Shown here: one piece after another, positions 1 to 8,579 of the stretch
Layout: every line of letters starts with the position of its first letter
Numbering within the stretch: the stretch's first letter is position 1
Source: Stemphylium vesicarium
Taxonomy: Eukaryota; Ascomycota; Dothideomycetes; Pleosporales; Pleosporaceae
Length of the DNA stretch: 15,883 bases
NCBI GenBank assembly: GCA_004380135.1
Contig: QXCR01000330.1
Span: 1-15,883 of the forward strand
Reading direction: 5' to 3'
Made by a program: the position numbers and the translations under genes
The notes under the pieces: generated by a model
What the model was told of the DNA's origin: nothing
The model's database searches: none
Seen by the model: the letters and a program-made list of their open reading frames with translations, nothing else

Positions 1-44
1 AATTAGCCTTAAACATAGAGTATAAAATAACTCTACCTTGGTCT

Positions 45-58
45 AGCTACAACTTTTT
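45..58. repeat. left terminal inverted repeat of the Tc1-type element
   Basis: The 14 bases agctacaacttttt are the exact reverse complement of 1904-1917. They are preceded by TA. Confidence 0.65.
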
Positions 59-110
59 ATCTAGCGTATTAAAAGTTCTAAAAAAAGATGACGTAATACT
101 AGCTTACATT

Positions 111-214
111 AAAATTACGTAAGCAAAATCCTAGCCCTTTAGATTATCTAAGTAAAGTTTTAAAAATAGTTAACGAAAAAGTACGCTAATAAAAGACGCT
201 AAAATTACGTAAGC
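111..214. repeat. pair of 14-bp direct repeats inside the left end of the Tc1-type element
   Basis: aaaattacgtaagc occurs at 111-124 and again at 201-214, 90 bp apart, in the untranslated left end of the element. The first copy also pairs with an upstream gcttac at 102-107. Subterminal repeats in DNA transposons can be transposase binding sites; that role here is inference. Confidence 0.5.
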
Positions 215-384
215 TTCTTTTAGTCTAATTCTATATAGTCTTCTCTTTCTAAGTCTAATTTTTCTCTTCTGTATTTCCTCTCTATGTCTATAGAACTTTC
301 GAAATTCGAAAAAGAAGTTTATACTTTATCTTTGCAACAACTCTCTACTAGTACTATTAGTACTATACTAGAAAAGCCTTCTAT

Positions 385-1745
385 GTAACGGGTCGGGCCC
401 TAGCGGACCTAGCAAGCAACTACAACTCGCCCACCGCGCCAAAAAGGCTGGCACAAGATATCAGAGCTGCTGATATCGTTGCGTAGTTGATACATAAGGT
501 CGCCACCGCGACCTGCAATGTGAGGTGGCACCACCGAGGTACCACCGAGGATCCTCACTCTGGGCCTAGCCCATCACATTCTAGATCTATTACAGACGCC
601 TTGCAACGTATTAAAAAGAAAAAAAATACTTCTACTACTTCTTTAAAGCCTAAATTAGGCCGCCCTTCTAAGATCTCTAAAAGAGCTACTAGAGTAGTTA
701 ATAGAGATCTAGAACGTAGTCCTAAAAAGACTAATCGCCGTATTCTAGAAGAAAACAATTTAAAGTTTTCTACTAGAAGCCTACAACGTCTATTAAAAGC
801 AGAGAAATACTCTATTTCTACTACTAAGAAAAAGCAGCTTTTAAACAAAGAAAAAGCTAGTAACCGCAAGAAGTACGCTAAGAAGATTATCAAAATTTTG
901 AAATTTATAAACTTTACTAAAGTTATATTTTCAGACGAGTCTTCTATACAGCGTAGGCACGGTGCCAGGCAAGAATACGTTAGAAAGAGAAGAAATAAGA
1001 GAACTGGGCCTGAACAAGTCTCTACAACTAATTCAAGTGAGTTTAAAAAAAATTCTAATAGGCTATATTTTTCTCCCAAAAATGTAGTACTTTTCTATTT
1101 TTTTAGAATATTTTTATCTAGCTTACTAACTAAGTTATAGCCCGCGATATTACTATCTCTATATGGGGAGCTATTTAGTTAGGTGGAAGATCTAAGTTAT
1201 ATATAACTAAGACTCCATAAGACACTAGGAGCTTTACAAATACATAATACATACAAGAAGTTTTAACTCCTATAGTTAAACCCTTATTTAAAAGAGGTAA
1301 GAAAGCTCTTATTTATTTTTAAGTTTAAAAGACTATAACTTAGCTAATTCTTAATATTTTTTAAACATTTTTTAATATCTAGAAAGCTAATATATTGTTC
1401 TATCTAGGGTGGAAATTTCAGCAAGATAATGCTAAGATCCACAAAACGCCAGCAGTTATTTCTTGGTTTTCAAGAAATAGGATTCCTCTCTTCGAGCATC
1501 CTGCCTATAGCCCAGATCTAAATCCTATAGAAAACGTTTGGAGCTTACTTAAGAATAGGCTAGCAAGAAGGCCTAGTGCCTCTTTAGGCCTAGGTGCTAG
1601 TACAAACGCAGTAAAATTATTCAAAAAAGCAATTTTAGAGGAGTAGGAACAAATACCGCAAGAAGCGATAGATAACTGTATTACATCTTTACCTAGACGT
1701 TATAAGGCAGTTAAACTAGCTAAAGGCTGGTATACTAAGTACTAG
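385..1745 (+). pseudogene. Tc1/mariner transposase (DD34E), RIP-broken
   Basis: The N-terminal half reads in one frame from about 385 to 1080, with a TAG at 484-486. It contains a GRPSKIS motif typical of the paired-type DNA-binding region and the first catalytic Asp in KVIFSDESS. The frame then shifts. The central part (WGA at about 1164, then stops at 1176, 1218 and 1245) and the C-terminal part share a second frame. The latter carries QQDNAKIH, the second catalytic Asp, and YSPDLNPIENVW with the catalytic Glu; 34 residues separate Asp and Glu, the Tc1 spacing. A further TAG at 1644 precedes the natural-looking end at 1743-1745. Stops sit at likely Gln or Trp codons. No credible ATG remains. 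The family call is secure; the exact N-terminus is not. Confidence 0.85.
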
Positions 1746-1903
1746 TTACTAGATCCAGCTATTTCAATGTACTAAAAGCTTAAAATATTACTTTTTTTGT
1801 AACTACTACAGAAACAAACAGAAAATCTTTGAACGAAGATATATTATATAACTAAACGTATATAATAGCATATTAGATTTTTAGCAAAATCGATACTGTA
1901 AAC

Positions 1904-1917
1904 AAAAAGTTGTAGCT
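1904..1917. repeat. right terminal inverted repeat of the Tc1-type element
   Basis: This is the exact reverse complement of 45-58 and is followed by TA at 1918-1919. Confidence 0.65.
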
Positions 1918-2119
1918 TAGAAACGAGAGACATTTTTAGTAGACTAACACTACTAAGGCTACGCTAAAAAGAGCTTACTAAGCAGCTATTGAGAGACACT
2001 AATTTAAAGAAGAAGTTCTAAGCTTTCTAAAACACGAAAGATCTGAACTATAGCTAGTCTACTTGTCTAGATATATAGCTTTAAAAAAGGTTACTTTTTT
2101 AAGGTTGTTTTTATTTTGT

Positions 2120-2520
2120 CACCCTACTGTATAAAATATATTAACTTAGCCTATTAACTTAGTAAAAAGCTTTCTAGTAAGTTTATTAGGCTATTTTAGA
2201 TATAAAGCGTAATTAGAATATAGGTATACTACCTACTTTTACTACCTAACTATCGCATTTATAATATATTTTACGTATTCTTTCTAGAATAATAGAATTC
2301 TAAGAATAACTATAATAATAATACCTAACTACTAAAGGTTATTATAGAAGGTAAAGAAGTCTAGAAAATAGAAAAAATTCTTAAAAAATAAATTAGAAAG
2401 AGCTAATTATAATACTAGTTAAGATAGAAAGAATATAATAAATCTTAAGATACTTAGACTCTAGCTTCTAATTTTAAAGATATAGAGAAACTAGTCTAAG
2501 ACTTTAAAAAGATATAAAGC
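2120..2520 (+). pseudogene. Ty3/gypsy chromovirus polyprotein 3' end: integrase GPY/F module and chromodomain
   Basis: One continuous frame (codons starting at 2161, 2338 and so on) can be read with no indel but with 16 stops, all TAG or TAA. At 2161-2280 it matches the integrase GPY/F module: a SKKLS..KFI segment, then the YRI.NIF.V.FLE segment that normally reads as IH.VFHVS.L. At 2338-2520 it matches the chromodomain found at the C-terminus of chromovirus polyproteins: EGKEV*KIEKIL, then a Y..LR* segment, KEYNKS*DT*, ASNFKDIEKLV. The three TAG codons at 2362, 2425 and 2455 fall where conserved chromodomain tryptophans are expected. Reverse transcriptase, RNase H and the integrase core are not visible; the Tc1-type element occupies the sequence upstream. 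The element is dead. Confidence 0.82.
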
Positions 2521-4280
2521 TTATAGTAAAAGAAGTAATAGAAAAGATTATAAAAAACTCGTTTATAGCGCACTTAAGGCGTATACCTACTATATAGGAC
2601 TTAGAGTATCTACGTATATAGAAAAAGATAAAAAATAAACCCCTCTTAATTACTATTATCCTTACCTTCGTCCTTATCTACCCGCTCCTTACTACCTAGA
2701 GGCGGGAGGGACTTATTATTATTATTATTATCATTATTATTATTATTATTATTATTGCTATCTCCTATACCACTACCCTAGAGAAATATTAGTAAAAAAA
2801 AAATATTAAAAAATTAATAAGCGCGTACTATTCTAGTAATATAAGCTACTAGCTACTCTAAAGTAGCTATAATTCTACGCTACTTAACTAGAATTAGACT
2901 TAAGTATTAAGGTAAAGTTACTAAAATTTAAGTAGGAACCCTAAGAGGAGTTCTAGAATAGGTATTAACGTAGTAGTAGTTCGCGAGCTCTAGATTAAAT
3001 TAGTACTAGTAACGCGTAAGCTTAACGCTAGTAGTAATTATACTAGTATTAGTCTTAGGCTTTTTAGCAGCATTAATAGCAGCGTCGTACTAAGCGCGAA
3101 GCTAGTATAGGCGATTAAGGCGGCTATTTATCTTAGTAGGCACCTATTTACATTAGCTAAGGCGCAGCACTTACGGAATATCTTAATTACTCACTAAAGT
3201 ATAGCCACCCTAATTACTAGTAGAGTAATGCTCGCAGCGGCGATGCTCTGACTTCTAACACATCTTATTGTGCCTAACGACACTCTAAGCGCAGCGCGTG
3301 CAAGTCGTAACTAAGGCGACCTAGTCGGCGCGCTTTTTGAGGTCGCTAAATATAAATAGGCGAGCACTACGTAAGTAGGATTTCTTAATATATTTAGAGT
3401 TTAGATAATAAACTATAATAAAGAGTATAGCGTGCGCTAAGAGTGCGTTAGAGGAGTATAATAGTGTTATTATAGTAGTATTAAATAAGAGAGTAAGGAT
3501 AAAAAGTTTCTATTATAATAATATAATAAACGGTTACTATAATAAAATTAGTAAATAACTATCTACACTTACTATAATAATAAAGCGGGCGACCTAAAGG
3601 AGTAAAGTAAATAATATTTAGCACTTATTATAATAACGTAAATAGCGTTTGTCACCTCTTAAATCCGCATTCACTACAACATTATCCTAAACAAACCGGG
3701 GACGCGCGCAATAGTGGTTGCAGCGGCAGCGCACCGCTGCGGCGCACGTGCGACGCGCGATAGACGGACAGTATCTAGACACTCTTTTCCTATTTCTCCC
3801 CTTAAGAGTTTTTAGGTTTTTATTAAGGCTAAGACTATTAAGAACGCTAGTTTAGAGGAGAAGGCTTTATAATACTTAGGCTAAAGGCCTATAATTAGGC
3901 GTATTTAGTCCTAATATATTTACTTCTTATACTTACGCCTTAGCGAAGATATCTACTTTTAACCTACGCTTCGCGCAAGGGAAGAGAGATAAGAATTATT
4001 CTCCTTACTACTACCCCCTTAGTATAGTAATATAGAGCCATCCCCTACTATTCTATTGCAGTGTGAAGCAAATACTATTGCCTATAACTGCCCCTTACAT
4101 TAAGCTAGAGAGGAAGGCTTTATAAACTATATAATTAGAGCTAGCTAATAGGCTTTTAGCCTCTATTTATTTAATATTAATTAGGTTCTTACCTTATTAT
4201 AAGTATTACAAAAACTTATAACGCCTCTACGTCTAGAATAATCTTAATTACTTATTAAGAGTTTCCTCTATACACCCTAA
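2521..4280. other. gene-free decayed repeat DNA
   Basis: No reading frame or RNA gene was recognised over these 1.76 kb. Composition is patchy: mostly very AT-rich, with GC-richer stretches near 3230-3360 and 3690-3780. A purine-rich run (2696-2710) just after the chromodomain remnant, followed by a TTA microsatellite, could be the polypurine tract and start of a degraded 3' LTR. A TATAAATAGG at 3351-3360 would then be an LTR promoter, but the matching 5' LTR is outside the window, so this is only a guess. The motif aggctttataa occurs twice (near 3860 and 4115). The right part probably holds the RIP-destroyed body of the pogo-type element. Confidence 0.6.
2713..2757. repeat. (TTA)n microsatellite, imperfect
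   Basis: About 15 units of TTA/ATT with one interruption (tca near 2731). It lies directly after a purine-rich run in the transposon block. Confidence 0.9.
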
Positions 4281-4655
4281 GGCCCTTATGATCTTTACCT
4301 AGCGCAGCGCAATGTCTAGAGTATTAAGAGCCTAGGTCGCAGGACGCGTCTTTTGCTATAGAAAGTAGGTAAGGCACTAGTAGCTGCAAATATAAGAGTA
4401 GCAGGGCTAGAAGCAGAGAATAAACGCCTTAAGCATCGTCTTTAGACTATTAGCTCTTAGCGCTGCCGTAAGCGCGTCTCTATAGACCCCAACCAACGCT
4501 TTGCAGAAGTAGAGAATATTATAGTAGTAATACGCAACGCAGTAGTAATAGAAGCTCAGAATAGTAGATCTAGGACGAAGAGTGCTGTAGATAAGGCTAT
4601 AGCGGCTACAGCAGCTGCAACTCTTCAATCTATGTGTAATCAATGGCAATCGTAA
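4281..4655 (+). pseudogene. pogo/Fot1-type transposase, C-terminal remnant
   Basis: In the frame ending at the TAA of 4653-4655, about 125 codons read through a few TAG/TAA codons (for example 4317, 4359, 4443 and 4458). The segment has the layout of the tail of fungal pogo/Fot1-family (DDE_1) transposases: a helical, Leu-rich stretch with GLEAENKRLKHRL, then a basic CRKRVSIDPNQRFAEVENI segment, then an Ala-rich end. The catalytic DDE region would lie upstream in sequence too degraded to read. Stops again fit Gln codons. The last 60 codons are open, so RIP damage fades toward 4650. Family assignment rests on motif memory for the tail only. Confidence 0.68.
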
Positions 4656-4708
4656 GAGCGTTGTTCATAGATATCGCGTGTTTTGTGCGGGTGGCGTGTT
4701 TTGGTGAG

Positions 4709-4742
4709 GTGTTCGGAAACCCTATGTGTTCGGAAACTATAT
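4709..4742. repeat. tandem 17-bp repeats, likely right end of the pogo-type element
   Basis: gtgttcggaaac occurs at 4709-4720 and at 4726-4737, a 17-bp period including the spacer ccctat/tatat. It lies 54 bp past the transposase stop codon, where terminal or subterminal repeats are expected. No matching left end was found by eye, even allowing for RIP changes. Confidence 0.5.
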
Positions 4743-4745
4743 GCG

Positions 4746-5063
4746 CTAGCTTATTGAGTGTGGGGTGCGGGGCTGAGGCTGTTGAAACATCACGTCAGCA
4801 TACAGCGCGCTTAGGTCTAGGCGTGCTCAAATAGGAAATTACGCTGCAGGATTGCGGTATCGCGCTGCGCGGAAGAAGAGCACGATACGAGAGTGTGAGG
4901 CGTTAAGCCCCCAGGACGGAATGATTAACACTGTTAAGATGGAGGGGGTTGGTCTCTACCGCCACGACCCAATTCTTCCGGGAGCCGCATCAACGCATTA
5001 AATTCTATCTACCGGCTGCGATCCGTTCTACTTCTCTGTTAGTGACTGCGTTTGCCTATCAAG
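4746..5063 (+). promoter_or_regulatory. upstream region of the LtrA-type gene
   Basis: These 318 bp separate the transposon remnant from the LtrA-type start codon and must hold most of its proximal promoter. No TATA box is evident. The bases before the chosen start (atcaagATGG) give A at -3 and G at +4, a good fungal start context. No other gene was seen here; a short open frame at 4643-4834 overlaps the transposase tail and has no recognisable content. Confidence 0.5.
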
Positions 5064-7098
5064 ATGGTTGCGCATTCGCGTATCTCGTCTCCATCGCCTG
5101 AAGCCAAGAGCGGCCATGGGCACAGCCAGTGAGTCTTCTGCGCATGCGAGGAGAGCGCACTCTGACAAAAGCAGCCATCATGAAACAGCCCAGGAGGATG
5201 CAGTTCCGTGGTTTCCCTCGCCGATGAAAGGCTGGAATGAAAACATCAAGTGTTTCTCACCTCGCCATGAGGCGTCCACCATAGAGCTCTTCTTCGACCT
5301 TTGGTTTGTCGGTACGCTCAACATCTCCACCTCAAGTACACCATTTTTCCGGACCTAAGCTAATAGGGTCCAGCAAATCTCGCGCTCTTCACCCAATATC
5401 ATGCCATCACCAACCGCTACTCGTTCTGGTCATATATCGCCTTCTTCATCGTCCTTTGGTCTTCTTGGTACCATATCGTATGCTTCGATGCAAGATTCAC
5501 CTCAGACTCAGTGTGGGAGCGCGCATGCAAAGTGATTCAGTTTTGCTCCTTTGCTGCTTTCGCCTTGGCTGGATACAAATTCATGCCACTCGCCCCGGAT
5601 GCGGACACTGCTACCCCACATTGGGTACGTTGTTACTCTACTTTATCGAAGCTCTTCGCTCACTGCATCAGATCTACCGCGTACTCTGCTTCGCACTGCT
5701 GTTGAGCAGAGCCTGCCTTGCCCTCCAATACCTCATGACAACGCTTGTGTGCGCGTCGCACAAACATCGTGGAGCACGCCTTACAACACCGCTGGCGCTC
5801 AACACATCTCTGTTTCTGCTCGTCACTGGTCTTCTCGGAGGCTTGTTCGCAGCCTTCGATGATGCGTGGGAAAACATCACTGGGGCTCTGATCGGCCTAT
5901 ATGTCGCCATTGCTCTTGAGTTCTTGGGCACGCTGGCCATCTCCATGACATGGAGTCAACTTAGCTTCAAGGCAACGCACGTCGGCGAGCGACTTGGGCT
6001 TTTGGGTCTGATTATCATCGGCGAGGGCGTCATTGGTACAACCAAAACGATTGTACGCACCATGGGCAAGAACGGTCCGACCTTGGTGCCAAGTACGCAG
6101 GTATTTTGTATAGTGCTCATTCTGGTACGCAACAAGTCGCTTCCACCAGTCCTCATTACTGAAAGTTCACCTAGGTGTTCATGTGGATCCTTTACTTTGA
6201 CAAAGTACCCAAATACCGCTTCGGTCACGTCAAGCAGCAGTTCTGGATGGCTTTGCACCTCCCTTTCCATCTCGCCATACTCGGGGTTGTAGAGGGAGTC
6301 CAGCACCTTGCACAGGCGTGGTATCTTTTCTATGCGACAGGCTTGCTTGTAATCAAGACCGCAACCATATGCGTCACGAACCACCTGGACGGCCAGGAAC
6401 TAGCAGCCGAGCTGAACAAAACAGTCGACTACTTCAGAATCTTCGAGTCACCTCGCGGTACACTCGCCCTAGACTTTGTCTGGGAAGCTGTACACGTTTT
6501 AAGCAATGACCACGGTGTTTGCTCGCCCGCAAATACTACTGACCTCTACAACTCTTTCCTGGGGGTACCGGATACGCAGAACTTTAGGGATTTCTTCGTT
6601 CGTACTTCGGGTGCCATGTACCAGTCTTTTGAGATTGACATACCGAATGAAGGGGAAACCCGCGGCCTCAACGTTGCCGTGCGCTCTCTAGGCATCGTGT
6701 ATACGTACTTCTGGTCCGCCATCATCCTGCTGCTCACCTGCTACACCACCACTTCGCTCCTCGCAAATTCCGAAAACGGGCGCTGGCGCTCGCGCAGATA
6801 CCTCAGTGTCGCGATCTTGTCACGTGGTTTCATGATCGGGATCGCGGCTGTGCTCCTAGTTCTCGGGCGGACGAGGTACTTCTTTATCGAGAATTATGTT
6901 GCGAGCGCTTGGATTCTACCGACGGTTGTACTGCAGTTGTGGGTCGTCTGTATTACAGATCGTGGATCAAGGGTTTGGCAGAATCGGAAAGGTGACCGGC
7001 AGGGGTATGAGGGTATCGTGGAGCAAGGGTGTGAAGCAGGGGTTCAAGATTCGCAGGGAAGGGGGACTAACGTTTATGGGTACCCGTCGCATGATTGA
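5064..7098 (+). CDS. LtrA-family (low temperature requirement A) multi-pass membrane protein
   Basis: I model five exons: 5064-5128, 5175-5311, 5374-5624, 5672-6100 and 6175-7098, giving 601 residues. Introns have GTGAGT, GTACGC, GTACGT and GTATTT donors and AG acceptors; the first has a CTGAC branch site. Splicing joins GTCG to CAAATC to make ELFFDLWFVANL (about residues 59-70), the hallmark of the LtrA domain. HVGERLGL (about 254-261) followed by IIIGEGVIG and FWMALHLPFHLAIL are further family motifs. Many hydrophobic segments indicate a multi-pass membrane protein; the last is near the C-terminus, followed by a hydrophilic tail. The family's biochemical role is unknown; the name comes from a Listeria cold-growth gene. 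The start at 5064 with a 46-bp first intron gives a His-rich N-terminus (SGHGHSHHHE). An intron-free start at 5116, or an acceptor 3 bp earlier (exon 2 from 5172), are alternatives. The gene looks intact. Confidence 0.9.
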
Positions 7099-7780
7099 AG
7101 GCTGTCAGGCTGGTGATGGATGTGCGCAACGCTGCGCCCCTGGGTAAATAACCGAAGAGAGATAACAGCATAACACTGATGAATCAACGTCTACCTGGGT
7201 TCAATACCTCGTTGTATCATGGTACTTTCGTCGGGCGTTTACCCTAACTCTAGAACCTGCCCTCCAGAAAAGCCCCCACAACCAAGGAACGCCACACAGT
7301 CCACTCGTTGCCTGAACTCCTCGGCCAACATTCCGTACTTTGCCCCAGAATTGGCACGCTCTTTCGGCCGGCCGCCCGACGAACTATATACTCCGCCGAG
7401 CTCGGCAGTATCCCCGCTCTTTCGGGTACTACTATTGAGACCGAAAGGAAGCGCTAAGGCGGTTGACAACCGCTTGATTATGCGGGAAGGCGTCTAGCTA
7501 AGGACCGGAAGGCGCGATGCCAAGCGCGCCGTTCAACCGTGGCACTGGGCTTTACTTGGCGTACGTTGAAGCTGCACGCCTTGACAACGGAAGTGGGGAT
7601 ATAGTTTACAACAGTATTTTCAAGACAGTGGAAGAAGAGTGTTGGAGTCAAAATGATATTGATTCGCACCATGTAAGCACTCACGGCCTGGCCATCTGAC
7701 TTCCACCGGCGAACGAAAGAGCTATACCGAACCTTGCCAATGGCCAAGGATTCCCGCTCCAACTCCGCCATTCATCTCCC
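7099..7780. other. intergenic region between convergent genes
   Basis: This holds the 3' flanks of the LtrA-type gene (+) and the sugar porter gene (-). Several short overlapping open frames occur on both strands (for example an ATG frame at 7219-7497 on +), but none has recognisable motifs, and their mutual overlap suggests chance. A perfect 15-base dyad, gcggttgacaaccgc, sits at 7459-7473. Confidence 0.6.
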
Positions 7781-8542
7781 TTACCTCTTGACAGCTTCTA
7801 TTCTCTCCACGCCAAAGTCCTTTTCTCTAACGTCATCCAAGCCCTTAGTTCTCGCCACAACTTGCTCCTCCGTCAAGATGGGCTGTCCGCGAAGCTGCGC
7901 CCAAACAGCCTTGTGCATAGGCCGCATAAACAGCGCGTCCATTTCCTCCAAACTGATACCCTTTGTCTCGGGCACGAAGAAGAAACTCCACACGCCCATT
8001 GCAACAAGGATAGATGCGAAGAAGAAGTATGCGCCGTAGCCTAGATCGGAGATCATGTACGGCGTGCTCCGCGCGATGATGAAGGATCCCAGCCAGGTAT
8101 CCGCCGTAGTCAGGGACACGCACAGCATACGGATGTCCAGGGGGAAGATCTCAGATGCGTAGGTCCAGGTGATGCCCTGCCATGTAGCGCAGATGATGAA
8201 TGCGTTCACGTACACGCATACCATGGCGAGGTAGCCCCACCCGTCCCGCGAGACCTCGCCTCGTGCGGCGGCGGCGGCCGGGTCGGCTTGCATGACGTAG
8301 CCGCCAATGTACCACATGGGGATGCATCCTAGTGCGGCACCCCAAATCAGACCTTTGCGGCGCCCGACCTTTTCCACGACGATGAAGGTAAAGGTGAACA
8401 TGCCGAGAGTCTTTGCGATGCCGTAGAAACCCGTGGAGAAGAGCTTCAGTGAGGTTCCGGAGATGCCGAGGGTTTCGAAGATGCGGGGCGCGTAGTATGT
8501 AATGATATTCACCTGGGCGCGTTAGTATGGAGTTACGCGCGC

Positions 8543-8579
<37 letters not shown>

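Larger units (their letters stand above)
44..1919. mobile_element. Tc1/mariner-type DNA transposon, inactive
   Basis: A 14-bp perfect inverted repeat (agctacaacttttt at 45-58 and its complement at 1904-1917) brackets a broken Tc1-type transposase. A TA dinucleotide lies at each outer edge (44-45 and 1918-1919), as expected for TA target duplication, if one A has been lost at the left tip. The implied length of about 1.87 kb is normal for fungal Tc1/mariner elements. Similarity between the ends continues imperfectly for a few more bases. The element cannot encode a working transposase because of in-frame stops and a frameshift. It lies just upstream of the chromovirus remnant and may have inserted into it. 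Confidence 0.72.
1..4655. repeat. AT-rich, RIP-degraded transposon block
   Basis: The whole interval is rich in TA, TAG and TAA, and poor in CA/TG dinucleotides compared with DNA to its right. No open frame of gene length survives, yet three transposon coding regions can still be read through their stop codons. The stops sit mostly where Trp (TGG) or Gln (CAA/CAG) would be expected, which is the pattern left by repeat-induced point mutation in ascomycetes. A few short GC-rich islands (about 385-570, 3690-3780) escape this. The right boundary is near the pogo-type transposase stop codon; base composition becomes gene-like after about 4750. RIP is inferred from this pattern and no index was computed. 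Confidence 0.85.

Noticed and set aside
1..43. Possible integrase-core codons (a P*T*SIK*L pattern) left of the Tc1-type element
   Set aside because: Only about 14 codons, several of them stops; too short to distinguish from chance without an alignment.
2711..3686. A degraded 3' LTR running from the purine-rich run to a tacaaca end, with a TATA box at 3351
   Set aside because: There is no second LTR copy in the window for comparison, and both proposed ends depend on undoing RIP by guesswork.
4643..4834. Open frame with an ATG at 4643
   Set aside because: It overlaps the transposase tail in another frame and crosses the terminal tandem repeats; no motifs.
5674..6384. Long open frames antisense to the LtrA-type gene
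   Set aside because: They are shadows of the coding exons on the plus strand, with no motifs of their own.
7219..7497. ATG-started 92-codon frame on + between the convergent genes
   Set aside because: Pro/Ser-rich, no motif, and fully overlapped by an equally long minus-strand frame (7239-7469).
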